DNA of 64,000 bases from positions 98,024-162,023 of the forward strand of contig CACZEK010000002.1 in assembly GCA_902780135.1 (NCBI GenBank). The letters are read 5' to 3'. The notes under the pieces were generated by a model. It had not been told where the DNA came from and searched no databases. It saw only the letters and a list, made by a program, of their open reading frames with translations. A program made the translations under genes and the position numbers. Position 1 is the stretch's first letter. The number at the start of each line of letters is the position of its first letter. This document shows positions 1 through 8,569 of the stretch, one piece after another. This stretch comes from an uncultured bacterium. Its GTDB lineage: Bacteria > Verrucomicrobiota > Lentisphaeria > Victivallales > UBA1829.

Positions 1-929
1 GGGCCGTCGGAGATGGTCGGGATCGCGCTGCCGAAGTCGTTCTGCACGCGGAGGTTCTGGTCCGGCTTCAGGATGATGTGGTCGCGGTAGAACCGGAACT
101 TGATGTTGAACTTCTCGTAGACGCGTTTCGCCATCCAGTAGTGCGCGGGCGGCAGTTTGCCTGTGATCTCGAGTCTGCCGCCCGTGGCCGCCGCCATGGC
201 GAGGAAGCTGGCGGCTTCGATGTGGTCGGCGTCGATTGTGAATTCCGCGCCGTGCAGCTCGGAAACGCCCTCGATGAAGAGCGTGTTGGAGTCGATGCCG
301 GTGATCTTCGCGCCCATGAGGTTCAGGAACTCGGCGAGCTGCTGCACGTGCGGTTCCGCGGCGGCGTTGCGGATGACGGTCTTCCCCTTCGCGAGGACGG
401 CGGCGATCAGGATGTGCTCGGTGGCGGTCACGCTGGCTTCGTCCAGGAAGATGTCCGCGCCGGAAAGCCCGTCTTTTTTGAGCTGGAAATGCACCACGGC
501 GGTGTCCTGGTCGAACGTCTTCCCGATGCCGAGCTTCTCCAGCCCGTAGAAATGCGAATCGAGGCGGCGGCGTCCGATGAAGTCGCCGCCGGGCAGTCCG
601 ATGAAGGATTCGCCGCAGCGCGCCGCCACCGCGCCGCCGAAGATGAAGGAAGCGCGGAGCGCGGCGCATTTTTTCGGGGGCAGGGAGGCGGAGTCGATGT
701 CGCGGGCGCAGATGACGACCGTGGAGCCTTCGCGCTTCACGGACGCGCCGAGGTCGCGGGCGAGGTCGAGCATGACCTCGACGTCGAGGATCTTCGGCAT
801 GTTGTGGATGACGACCTCGTCGCGGGTGAGGATGGCGGCGGCGATGATCGGGAGCGCGGCGTTCTTGTTGCCGCCGGGCGTGATGACGCCGGAGACGCGT
901 GCGGGGCCTTCAATGACGATGCTTTTCAT
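1..929 (-). CDS. murA: UDP-N-acetylglucosamine 1-carboxyvinyltransferase (MurA), 3' end outside window
   Basis: MurA transfers enolpyruvate from PEP to UDP-GlcNAc, the first committed step of peptidoglycan synthesis in the cytoplasm. The visible 309 residues begin MKSIVIEGPARVSGVITPGG and follow the EPSP-synthase-like fold. The substrate-binding pair Lys22-Asn23 (GGNKNAALPI) is present. The active-site loop reads LPGGDFIGRR, so the usual catalytic Cys is Asp116 (codon 582-584), as in the naturally fosfomycin-tolerant MurA of chlamydiae and mycobacteria. The start is supported by AGGAAA upstream. It is the last visible gene of the pyr-tsaE run, 73 bases after tsaE. The C-terminal third is missing because the window ends. 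A non-essential MurA paralogue elsewhere in the genome cannot be excluded. Confidence 0.88.
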   Translation of the reverse strand, partial: MKSIVIEGPARVSGVITPGGNKNAALPIIAAAILTRDEVVIHNMPKILDVEVMLDLARDLGASVKREGSTVVICARDIDSASLPPKKCAALRASFIFGGAVAARCGESFIGLPGGDFIGRRRLDSHFYGLEKLGIGKTFDQDTAVVHFQLKKDGLSGADIFLDEASVTATEHILIAAVLAKGKTVIRNAAAEPHVQQLAEFLNLMGAKITGIDSNTLFIEGVSELHGAEFTIDADHIEAASFLAMAAATGGRLEITGKLPPAHYWMAKRVYEKFNIKFRFYRDHIILKPDQNLRVQNDFGSAIPTISDG

Positions 930-1002
930 GATCGGGGGATTTCCTGTGGCTCAAAAACTGTGGCTTGTGTAAAAACGGTAACGTGAAAACGGAAACGCCG
1001 CA

Positions 1003-1470
1003 TCAGAACCCTGCGAGCGAGAGTTCGCGCTGGTCCCGGCCCTGGAGCGGGCGGAGCAGCAGATGCAGCGTGTGCGGCGGCAGGATGTCCATGATGCGCT
1101 CCGGCCATTCGACGAGCGTGTAGGCGCGCGGATCGTAGAGATATTCGTCCACGCCGAACGCCAGCGCGTTCGTCGAATTGTCGATGCGGTAGAGGTCGAG
1201 GTGGTACAGCACGCCGCCGGGGAACGGGTACTCCTGCACGAGCGTGAACGTGGGGCTGCTCACGGGCTCGACGATGCCGAGCGCGCGGGCGAATCCGCGC
1301 GCGAAGACCGTCTTGCCCGCTCCGAGCGTGCCGTGCAGGGCGATGACCGTGCCGGGCGGGAGCTGCCGCGCGATCGCGGCGGCGGCGGCCTCGGTGCCTT
1401 CGGGGGAGTCCGAACGTACCGGGAGGCGCTGCGCCAGGATTGCGGCGAAACCTTGCATGTCGAAGCTCAT
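1003..1470 (-). CDS. tsaE: tRNA threonylcarbamoyladenosine biosynthesis ATPase TsaE
   Basis: TsaE is the small ATPase that works with TsaB and TsaD to make t6A37 on ANN-decoding tRNAs. The 155-residue protein has the Walker A motif GTLGAGKT, the family motif SSPTFTLVQEY, HLDLYRI and the C-terminal LVEWPE block, all in the usual order. The length is normal for the family. Its ATG overlaps the pyrC stop as ATGA, so translational coupling within the pyr operon is likely. TsaB and TsaD are not in the window. Confidence 0.93.
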   Translation of the reverse strand: MSFDMQGFAAILAQRLPVRSDSPEGTEAAAAAIARQLPPGTVIALHGTLGAGKTVFARGFARALGIVEPVSSPTFTLVQEYPFPGGVLYHLDLYRIDNSTNALAFGVDEYLYDPRAYTLVEWPERIMDILPPHTLHLLLRPLQGRDQRELSLAGF

Positions 1471-2789
1471 CGGGTTTCCTCGTCGGATTCGGATTCCTTC
1501 AGGAGCGAGAAGACGCAGACGCCGTCGACGAACGTCGCCATGGTGCGTCCCTTCGCGGCGTAGCCGTTGAACGGCGTGTTGCGGGACTTGGAGTAGAAGT
1601 CGTTCACGTCGACGACGTAGTCGCATTCCGGGTCGATGACCGTGACGTCCGCGGGCGCGCCGACGGAGAGCGTTCCGGCGTTGATGCCGAGGATGGTGGC
1701 GGGGCCGACCGTGAACTTGGAGATGACCTGCGACAGGGACAGGTAGTTTTTGTGGTAGAGTTCGGTGAGCGCGACGGGGACCGCGGTCTCCAGGCCGATG
1801 ATGCCGAACGGCGCGTGGTCGAACTCGACGAGCTTCGCCGTCTGCGTGTGCGGGGCGTGGTCGGTGGCGATGGCGGCGATCGTGCCGTCCTGGAGCCCTT
1901 CGATGACCGCCATGCGGTCCTCTTCGGCGCGCAGAGGCGGGTTCATCTTGTAGTTCGTGTCGAACTTTTTGATCTCGACGTCGGTGAGCGCGATGTGGTG
2001 GGGCGTGGCCTCGGCGGAGATGCGGACGCCGTCGGCCTGCGCGGCCCGGATCATGCGGACGGAGTTGCGGGAGCTGACGTGCTGGATGTGGATCTTCCAG
2101 TTGGCGAGGCGGGAGAGGATGATGTCGCGCGCCACGATGACTTCCTCCGCGGCGGCGGGCATCGCCTTCATGCCGAGCAGGACGGACCAGTAGCCCTCGT
2201 GCATCACGCCGTCCCCGGCGAGGAATTTGTCCTCGCAGTGATCGAGGATGGGGAGCCCGAAGTTCCCCGCGTACTCGACCACGTGCCGCATCAGCTCGTT
2301 GTTCTGGATGCAGGTGCCGTCGTCGGTGAGCGCGACGACTCCGGCGGCCTTGAGGCTGCCGACGGGCGACATTTCCTCGCCCTTGCGCCCGACGCTGAGC
2401 GCGCCGGAGGGCAGGACCTTCACCACGCCTTCGCGGGCGGAGAATTCCTTGATGTACTGGATGGTCCCGGCGTTGTCGGCGCAAGGGGATGTGTTCGGCA
2501 TGGCGACGATGGAGGTGAAGCCGCCCGCGGCGGCCGCCATGGTGCCGGTGCGGATGGTCTCCGCGTCGGTGTTGCCGGGCTGGCGCAGATGCACGTGCAT
2601 GTCGATCAGGCCGGGCGCGACGACGAGCCCGTTCAGGTTGATCGTTTCGGTCTCGTCGAGCGCGGGGTCGAAGGAGCCGGGTTCGACGATGCGGCCGTCT
2701 TTGATCCAGAGGTCGCCGGTGCGGTCGATGTGGTTGGCGGGGTCGATGATGCGCCCGCCCTTGAGGATCCAGGAGTTTTTCTTGTTCAT
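1467..2789 (-). CDS. pyrC: Dihydroorotase, class I
   Basis: Cyclises carbamoyl-aspartate to dihydroorotate, step three of pyrimidine synthesis. The 440-residue amidohydrolase carries the metal motif MHVHLRQPG (His65, His67) and later HCED, HHIALTD and ATDHAPH metal-ligand blocks. Length and the HVHLR form place it with the longer class I enzymes rather than E. coli PyrC. It overlaps pyrB upstream and tsaE downstream by ATGA, so all three are probably translated as a coupled set. Confidence 0.96.
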   Translation of the reverse strand: MNKKNSWILKGGRIIDPANHIDRTGDLWIKDGRIVEPGSFDPALDETETINLNGLVVAPGLIDMHVHLRQPGNTDAETIRTGTMAAAAGGFTSIVAMPNTSPCADNAGTIQYIKEFSAREGVVKVLPSGALSVGRKGEEMSPVGSLKAAGVVALTDDGTCIQNNELMRHVVEYAGNFGLPILDHCEDKFLAGDGVMHEGYWSVLLGMKAMPAAAEEVIVARDIILSRLANWKIHIQHVSSRNSVRMIRAAQADGVRISAEATPHHIALTDVEIKKFDTNYKMNPPLRAEEDRMAVIEGLQDGTIAAIATDHAPHTQTAKLVEFDHAPFGIIGLETAVPVALTELYHKNYLSLSQVISKFTVGPATILGINAGTLSVGAPADVTVIDPECDYVVDVNDFYSKSRNTPFNGYAAKGRTMATFVDGVCVFSLLKESESDEETR

Positions 2790-3715
2790 TTGAGGGCCCC
2801 CGCGACGAGGAAGAGGACGGCCATGCGGACTGCGAGGCCGTTGGTGACTTGTTCAAGGATGACGGACTGCGGGCCGTCGGCGACGGCGGAGTCGATCTCG
2901 ACGCCCCGGTTGATGGGGCCGGGGTGCATGATGAGCGCGTCCTTCTTGATGTACCGGAGCGTTTCCGGGTGGATGCCGAAGAAGCGGGAGTATTCGCCGA
3001 GGCTGGGGAAATAGCCGCGCTGCTGGCGTTCGAGCTGGATGCGGAGCAGGTTGATGACGTCGGCGTCGGCGAGGGCGTCCTTGAGGTTGTGGCAGACGCG
3101 CACGCCGATCTGCTCGAATTCGCGCGGGACGAGCGTGGCGGGCCCGGCGAAGGTAACGTTCGCGCCGAGCTTGATGAGCCCCCAGACGTTGCTGCGCGCG
3201 ACGCGGCTGTGGAGGATGTCGCCGACGATGACCACGTTCAGCCCTTCGATGCGGCCCTTCTTCTCGCGGATGGTGAAGATGTCGAGCAGCGCCTGCGTGG
3301 GATGGCTGTGCGCGCCGTCGCCCGCGTTCACCACGCCCATGTTGAGTTCGCGGGCGAGGAAGTTCGGGGCGCCGGTCGCCTGGTGGCGCATGACCACGAT
3401 GTCGGCCTGGAGCGCCTGGATGTTCTTGAGCGTGTCAAGCAGGGTCTCGCCCTTGCGGAAACTGCTCACGTCGGCGTTCATGTTGATGATGTCGGCGCTG
3501 AGGCGCTGTTCGGCGAGCTCGAACGAGACGCGCGTGCGGGTGCTCGGCTCCACGAAGAGGTTCACCACGGTGCGGCCGCGGAGCGCAGGCACTTTCTTGA
3601 CGTTCCGCTGGGAGACCTTCTTGAACTCTTCGGCAGTGTTCAGGATGTGCAGGATCTCGTCCCGGGAGAGGTCGTAGAGATCCAGCAGGTCCTTTTTCGT
3701 CCATTGAAAATCCAT
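2786..3715 (-). CDS. pyrB: Aspartate carbamoyltransferase catalytic subunit
   Basis: Condenses carbamoyl phosphate with aspartate, the committed step of pyrimidine synthesis. The 309-residue protein shows the carbamoyl-phosphate motif EPSTRTR (residues 56-62), RHQATGAP, GDGAHSHPTQALLD and the aspartate-side block HPGPINRGVEI. The start MDFQWTKKDL is chosen over an in-frame ATG 81 bases upstream because that one lies inside pyrR, and because AAGGA precedes this ATG. No regulatory pyrI gene is adjacent. It starts 11 bases after the pyrR stop. Confidence 0.95.
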   Translation of the reverse strand: MDFQWTKKDLLDLYDLSRDEILHILNTAEEFKKVSQRNVKKVPALRGRTVVNLFVEPSTRTRVSFELAEQRLSADIINMNADVSSFRKGETLLDTLKNIQALQADIVVMRHQATGAPNFLARELNMGVVNAGDGAHSHPTQALLDIFTIREKKGRIEGLNVVIVGDILHSRVARSNVWGLIKLGANVTFAGPATLVPREFEQIGVRVCHNLKDALADADVINLLRIQLERQQRGYFPSLGEYSRFFGIHPETLRYIKKDALIMHPGPINRGVEIDSAVADGPQSVILEQVTNGLAVRMAVLFLVAGALK

Positions 3716-3726
3716 GTGGGGGGTCC

Positions 3727-4284
3727 TTATTGTTTTTTGACCTTGAAAACGCTGTCGGTGCCGCTGCATTCGGCCCAGTCCATGCAGACGCGCCATTCCG
3801 GGCCGACCGAGACTTTCATCCCGACGTAGTCGGCGTGGATGGGGAACTCGCGCCCGCCGCGGTCGATGAGCGCGGCGAGGCGGATCTGGTCGGGACGCCC
3901 GAAGTCGGTCAGGGCGTCCAGCGCGGCGCGGACGCTGCGTCCGCTCTGGAGCACGTCGTCCGTGAGGATGATGATCTTGTCGTTGATGTCGAACGGGATG
4001 GTGGTCTCCCGGATCATGGGGAGCGTCTTCCGTTTGCCGATGTCGTCGCGGTACATGGAGATGTCGAGCGCGCCGACGTCGATCTCGTGCCCGAGACGTT
4101 CGCGGATGCCGCGCGCGATGCGTTTGGCGAGGGGAACGCCGCCCGCCTGGATGCCGATCAGCGCGACGGATTCCTGCGGGTCGTCCGCGATGTGCTCGCA
4201 GATGGCCTCCGTCATTTTCGCGATGGCCTCCGTGATGCAGTCGCCTTCGAACATGATTTCGTGTTCAGATTCGTTGTCGTTCAT
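3727..4284 (-). CDS. pyrR: PyrR-type pyrimidine operon regulator / uracil phosphoribosyltransferase
   Basis: PyrR proteins bind UMP/PRPP and in many bacteria control pyr mRNA; most also have uracil phosphoribosyltransferase activity. The 185-residue protein has the type I phosphoribosyltransferase PRPP motif ILTDDVLQSGRSVRAALD and the typical LIDRGGREFPI block. The start MNDNESEHEI is preceded by AGGA and is preferred to an upstream in-frame ATG without a ribosome site. As first gene of a pyr operon it probably controls pyrB-pyrC. The usual Bacillus-type anti-antiterminator could not be recognised in its leader. Confidence 0.9.
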   Translation of the reverse strand: MNDNESEHEIMFEGDCITEAIAKMTEAICEHIADDPQESVALIGIQAGGVPLAKRIARGIRERLGHEIDVGALDISMYRDDIGKRKTLPMIRETTIPFDINDKIIILTDDVLQSGRSVRAALDALTDFGRPDQIRLAALIDRGGREFPIHADYVGMKVSVGPEWRVCMDWAECSGTDSVFKVKKQ

Positions 4285-4335
4285 GCGTGATGTTCCTGTC
4301 CGGATGTGTGGTGGCCGCCGCCCCGGGGATTCGAG

Positions 4336-4383
4336 GCGCACGCGTTGTGCGCGTTCGCGCGCGGGCGAAATGGCGCGCGCGAA
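4336..4383 (-). repeat. Two strong hairpins in the leader upstream of pyrR
   Basis: On the minus strand a perfect 10-base inverted repeat (4354-4363 with 4374-4383, TTCGCGCGCG and its complement) is followed by a 6-base stem (4336-4341 with 4347-4352). Both lie within 100 bases upstream of pyrR. Neither is followed by a U-run, so they are not simple terminators. A role in pyr regulation is only inferred. Confidence 0.5.
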
Positions 4384-4467
4384 GTCCGGCCCTTTTACAA
4401 TAACGCCGAATCGCGGAATATTCCAGTTGACATTTCATTTTTTCCATAAAAAAAACGGGATAAAAAC

Positions 4468-4496
4468 TTGATTTTGTCCGCAAGCGGGGGTATACT
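4468..4496 (+). promoter_or_regulatory. Sigma-70-like promoter
   Basis: TTGATT (4468-4473), 17-base spacer, TATACT (4491-4496), reading into the secreted protein gene that starts at 4583. Confidence 0.75.
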
Positions 4497-4582
4497 AATA
4501 AGAAAGCAGGGCGTCCGCCGCATGTCCGCGGGGGATTCCGGCTTTTCGTCCCAGTTCAAGACACCGAGGAGTTTTTGAAACC

Positions 4583-5212
4583 ATGCTTCGTTTCCGTTTT
4601 ATCCTGATCGCCGCCGCGCTCGCAGTGTCCGCACCGCTTTTCGTCAACGCGCAGACTTCCGGCGCGGAAGCCTCGGCCGCATCCGTGGCGAAAGCCTCCG
4701 AGAAGATCACCGCCGTGCCGTTCCGCGCGGGCACGATCCTTTCCGCCGAGATCGGCAAGCTGAAACCGGCGTTCGACGTCGAATCCGAGTTCGACAAACC
4801 CGCGATCGAGAATCCCGCCTGGATCGAGCTGATCGTGAAGCTGGACAGCGGACGCAGCCTCAGCAGGTTCGACTATGAGATCGTCGGCAAGAACGGCTCC
4901 TATCCGTGCTTCGCGGTCGCCGAGGGCGCCGACGGCTATTCCGTCGACCCGGAAAAATGGATCATCAAGACGTCGTCCCCGTTAAGATATTACCGTCTGC
5001 TCTTCCCCGTGAGGCAGGACGAGATCGCCGCGGCGAAGAAGGAGCTGCTGCCCGTGACGCTGAAAGTGAAGCTCTACGATACCACGCTCCCGCCCGCCTC
5101 GTTCCAGGTGCGCGTGATGCCGGAAGGAAAGAACTTCACACGCGTGTCCTCCGTCCGTCCCGAAGGTCTCTGCAACATGACCTACCACGAGGCGTTCGAG
5201 TCCGGCAAATAA
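4583..5212 (+). CDS. Secreted protein of unknown function
   Basis: A 209-residue protein not recognised as a known family. It has a clear Sec signal peptide (MLRFRFILIAAALAVSAPLF, then VNAQ with likely cleavage after NAQ). The mature part is mixed alpha/beta in appearance and lacks Cys pairs or obvious catalytic motifs; the segment from about residue 55 to 175 looks like one beta-rich domain. It is likely periplasmic or extracellular. It has its own promoter, a GAGGAG ribosome site and a strong terminator, so it is a monocistronic unit divergent from the pyr operon. Confidence 0.8.
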   Translation: MLRFRFILIAAALAVSAPLFVNAQTSGAEASAASVAKASEKITAVPFRAGTILSAEIGKLKPAFDVESEFDKPAIENPAWIELIVKLDSGRSLSRFDYEIVGKNGSYPCFAVAEGADGYSVDPEKWIIKTSSPLRYYRLLFPVRQDEIAAAKKELLPVTLKVKLYDTTLPPASFQVRVMPEGKNFTRVSSVRPEGLCNMTYHEAFESGK

Positions 5213-5245
5213 AGGCTGTTAAGCTCGATTTCTGTTCAGGAAAAT

Positions 5246-5277
5246 GCCTCCGTCCGGCGAAGGGCGGAGGCTTTTTT
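5246..5277 (+). terminator. Rho-independent terminator
   Basis: Ten-base stem (5246-5255 with 5262-5271, one G-U pair), six-base loop, then TTTTTT. It ends the 4583 gene and may also serve the convergent gene on the minus strand, since AAAA lies on the other side. Confidence 0.85.
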
Positions 5278-5298
5278 CATCGAGTCGTCTTTTTCCTG

Positions 5299-8200
5299 TC
5301 ACGCCAGCGTCGCGAGGTCCTGACAGGCGGAAATACCGTTCAGGTCCGCGAGGAAAGTTCCGGAAGGATCGGCGAGGACGTCCGCATCGGCGTACTGAGC
5401 AAAGCTCAGGTCGTCCGACATGGCGAGCGCATCGGAGGTCTCCGGCATGGCGAGCGAGGAGGCAGCAGAAGCGGTCTCCGGCATGGCGAGAGCGGAAACC
5501 TTCGGAGCAGCACCGGTGTAGAGGAACACGGTGTAATCGTTGCCATTCCCTTTTCCACTTACTGCGATGTAGTAGTCGCCCGGCGTCAAACTTCTCGTGT
5601 AATTCCCCCATGACAATTCCTCTGTGTACGGGCCTCCTTTTCTTTGCTGTGTAGGCGGCAAATTCGGTATTGACTTGCGGTTTTCTGGAACAGAAACCAG
5701 CTTATACTCTCCCTCATTCTCCTCAAGTTTGTAAATTTTGAGAAACAGCTTATCAGAATAATGAAGCTCGGCTTTGAGGCAATTGTAGAGATGTCCTTTA
5801 TCTTCTATCGAGATTTTATAGTAGTCGACGGGGTCGTCATAGCCGACCCAGCCGGTAAGCATCATGCCTTTGTCTTCGTCGAACGCTCCGAGGTCGCAGA
5901 ACAGGCTGCTGTCCGCTCCGTTCGTTGCGAGATCGTCCCAGTCGTTGCTGTGGTCGGCATTGTTCCGGGCGAAGACGCAGTCATCCTGGTTGACCGAGAT
6001 GTTGTAATACGCGCTGCCGCCGGCATCCGGATTCAGCGACTCCATGGAGATGAAGTATTGTTCGTCTGCATTCAGCATGATCCCCGGCATCGTCAGATGG
6101 AATCCGCCGGTTTCCGGATCCGGGAGAAGCTCCGCCGAGTAAAAGCTGTTCAAGCAGTAATCATTTTTATCGCGGTCGAATCCAAGCATGCCGATCGAGA
6201 ACCGTGCGGCGTCGGTGCTGTCGATGCTGAGGCTCAGCTGCGTTTTGACCGTCAGAACGATCGCCGCATAATCGGATGCGTCTCCCTGGCCGACGAAGTT
6301 ATGGAACACCGTGCCGTTATACTCGAAGCTGACGTCTTTGTCCACGACGATCTCTTCCATGTCCTCTTTCACAAGGATGGAGGAGTCCGTCACATCCGTG
6401 TTTTTTACAGGATCTCCATATTCATTTTTTTCATCTTTGGAAAGCGAGTTGTTCCAGCCGTCGTCGGGGGCTTTCTGGTCCGGTCCGTAAACCGTGCCGT
6501 ATACGGTCCCCGCCTCACCATAAAACATGCTCTTTTCGTCGAGCGTCACTTCATAATAGGCGTCTCCGCCCTTCGCGGCGGTTGTGGACTGCACGCAGAT
6601 ATAGTATTCGCCCTTTGCGAGCTGGATTGCCGTGGTCTTCTTGGAATAGTCCCATTCCGGGTCAACCCATTCGTTATCGGCGCTGTCATATTGTTTTGGG
6701 CTTTTCGGCGTCGTCACCGTCTGGACTTTTTTCAGGGAATAGCTGCCCAGACTTCCGACAAGCTTGTAGATCGTGAATTTCACCGGATCGCAGGCGTTGA
6801 TCTGGAATTTCAGCTTCGCCTTGCCGGCGAGCGAAAACTTGTAGTAGTCGTACGGATCGCCGTAGCCTACCCAGCCGGAAATGATTTTCTTGTCGGCTTG
6901 GAGCGGTCCGGCGGCGACGAGTTGTTTCGACGCGGCGCCAACTTCCTTATAGTCGCGCCAGTCGTCGACGCTACCGTTCTCATTGCCGAAGAAGGAACTC
7001 TTTTCCTTGTCGATCTCCAGAGAATACTCCGCATTTCCGCCCTTCGATGCGTTCCTGGACTTCACGCAGATATAGTATTCTCCTTTCTCGAACAGTTTCC
7101 CCTTTGCTGCCGCGGCATAGATCCAATCCTCGTATTTGCTCGAATGCTTTTCGGGCGAAATGGAGAGGATATTTTTCCGGTACGTATTTCCCCGCTTGTC
7201 CGTTGCGAGTTGGAAAATGGTAAACTTCACGAGATCGTCGGCCAGGGCCGTGAAGGAAAGGCGCGCGGCCCGATCGAGCGTGAAGACCCTGTAGTCGGAT
7301 TCATCGCCGAATCCGACCCAGTCGCGGAACGACCAGTTGCTGAATGAATTCGGGGAACCGAGCCTGTACGCATCATTGCTCTGGACATCTTCCAGCTTAT
7401 CGTCGTCGTTGTTGCAATGGGGGCCGGGGAACATGCTGTCGGAGGCAAGATACACGATGTAGTCGGCGCTGCCGCCCTTCGCGGCGTTCGTGGACTCCAC
7501 GGAGAAGAAATAGGTCCCTTGGGCAAGCGCTCTGCATTCGGTCTTCACATAAAGATTGTATTCGCCGCCCTTTTTCTCTTCCGGCTTCACGGAGAAGACC
7601 TTTTCCAGAGTTTGCGTGTCCGTATTCAGCATCCACAGCGTGAACCTCGTCGAGTCGGAGGAACTGACTCTGAAACTGAGCGCAGCCTTTTTCTCCAGGG
7701 TAAACTTCCGGTAGGCGATATCGTCGCCGCAGCCGACCCAGCCTTCCGCCAGAACATCGTAGATCGGAGCGGATATCACGCCCAAATTGTATTCGTTATC
7801 CGGATCTGCATTCTGATGGATGGTCAGCCAGTTGTTGTCTTCGGGCTCGCTCTTGACGCCGAAGAAGATGCTGTTGTCTTCGAGGTACACGTTGTATCTG
7901 GAGTCGACGGTCTTGTCCTTTGCCTGCACCGAGATAAAATAATCCCCGGAAGTCAGCAGAAACGCCTTGGTCGTCGCGGAATAATTCTTTTCGGGATACT
8001 CCCAATACCAGTCTCCATCCTCGTCCTTCACTTTTTTCTTCTTGGCTTTCGACAGCGACCCCGTAGAGATCGACTCCAGCGTGCCGTCCGCATACCGGTA
8101 GATCGTATATTTCGCCGTCGTGTCGGCGTTCACCGTGAAGAACAGTTTCGTCGGTTCCTCAAGCTTGAACCGCATATAGTCGATCTTGTCCTCGTTCTTG

Positions 8201-8325
8201 TCAATCCAGTCGTCAAATATCGCGACTTCCGTATCGCCGTCGGTCAGAGTTCTGACCTTGTCGTCTTCCAGATTGAGGAGCTCCTGCCAGTTGTCGTCGC
8301 GAGTGTTCAGGTCGTTGCCGGGCAT
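5299..8325 (-). CDS. Large six-repeat surface/secreted protein with SLAMPET C-terminal tail
   Basis: A 1008-residue acidic protein without a signal peptide (starts MPGNDLNTRDDNW). It consists of six related domains of about 130-160 residues. Each shows a W(V/I)GxGDxxDY entry, a beta-strand like LSFxVxAxD, FTIYxL, then GxYYIxVxS, KGGxAxY and a closing strand. This pattern resembles bacterial pre-peptidase C-terminal (PPC) beta-sandwich domains, an inference. The last 70 residues are different: LAMPET occurs twice (codons at 5437-5454 and 5473-5490), then an LSFAQYADADVLAD segment and a small hydrophobic end. The same domain and tail occur in the giant protein at 56425-63507. Start chosen by AAGGA 8 bases upstream. 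Absence of a Sec signal plus a special C-terminus suggests C-terminal-signal export (type I-like), unproven. Confidence 0.85.
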   Translation of the reverse strand: MPGNDLNTRDDNWQELLNLEDDKVRTLTDGDTEVAIFDDWIDKNEDKIDYMRFKLEEPTKLFFTVNADTTAKYTIYRYADGTLESISTGSLSKAKKKKVKDEDGDWYWEYPEKNYSATTKAFLLTSGDYFISVQAKDKTVDSRYNVYLEDNSIFFGVKSEPEDNNWLTIHQNADPDNEYNLGVISAPIYDVLAEGWVGCGDDIAYRKFTLEKKAALSFRVSSSDSTRFTLWMLNTDTQTLEKVFSVKPEEKKGGEYNLYVKTECRALAQGTYFFSVESTNAAKGGSADYIVYLASDSMFPGPHCNNDDDKLEDVQSNDAYRLGSPNSFSNWSFRDWVGFGDESDYRVFTLDRAARLSFTALADDLVKFTIFQLATDKRGNTYRKNILSISPEKHSSKYEDWIYAAAAKGKLFEKGEYYICVKSRNASKGGNAEYSLEIDKEKSSFFGNENGSVDDWRDYKEVGAASKQLVAAGPLQADKKIISGWVGYGDPYDYYKFSLAGKAKLKFQINACDPVKFTIYKLVGSLGSYSLKKVQTVTTPKSPKQYDSADNEWVDPEWDYSKKTTAIQLAKGEYYICVQSTTAAKGGDAYYEVTLDEKSMFYGEAGTVYGTVYGPDQKAPDDGWNNSLSKDEKNEYGDPVKNTDVTDSSILVKEDMEEIVVDKDVSFEYNGTVFHNFVGQGDASDYAAIVLTVKTQLSLSIDSTDAARFSIGMLGFDRDKNDYCLNSFYSAELLPDPETGGFHLTMPGIMLNADEQYFISMESLNPDAGGSAYYNISVNQDDCVFARNNADHSNDWDDLATNGADSSLFCDLGAFDEDKGMMLTGWVGYDDPVDYYKISIEDKGHLYNCLKAELHYSDKLFLKIYKLEENEGEYKLVSVPENRKSIPNLPPTQQRKGGPYTEELSWGNYTRSLTPGDYYIAVSGKGNGNDYTVFLYTGAAPKVSALAMPETASAASSLAMPETSDALAMSDDLSFAQYADADVLADPSGTFLADLNGISACQDLATLA

Positions 8326-8419
8326 TTGTGCGGTCCTTTCCGTCGGCATATCCGGGGGGGATCGGACATCGGCCGATATGAATGGTTCATGTTCGTTATT
8401 TGCTGATGGTATAATATGG

Positions 8420-8449
8420 ATAATATAATTCCTGCCAGGAAAATGTCAA
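8420..8449 (-). promoter_or_regulatory. Sigma-70-like promoter for the six-repeat protein
   Basis: On the minus strand TTGACA (8444-8449) is followed by TATATT (8422-8427, spacer 16) or TATTAT (8420-8425, spacer 18). Confidence 0.8.
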
Positions 8450-8494
8450 GGATTTATTCTCTGTTTTTGCAGAGAAGGGTAAAAGACGATTCCA

Positions 8495-8532
8495 TAAAAA
8501 AGCTTCCCTGCCGGGGCTGAACCGGAGGGAAG
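8495..8532 (-). terminator. Rho-independent terminator of the acyltransferase gene
   Basis: CTTCCCT/AGGGAAG stem (8503-8509 with 8526-8532) with an inner CCGG/CCGG pair, followed on the minus strand by a run of U. The plus-strand side also has TTTTT, so it may work in both directions. Confidence 0.75.
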
Positions 8533-8569
8533 TTTTTCTTTGTCCCGATTTGAGGCGAAACGAGGTGGA

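Noticed and set aside
78..986. Long open frame on the plus strand across murA
   Set aside because: It is the complement of the MurA coding frame; low-complexity Arg/Val/Asp composition, no ribosome site and no family resemblance.
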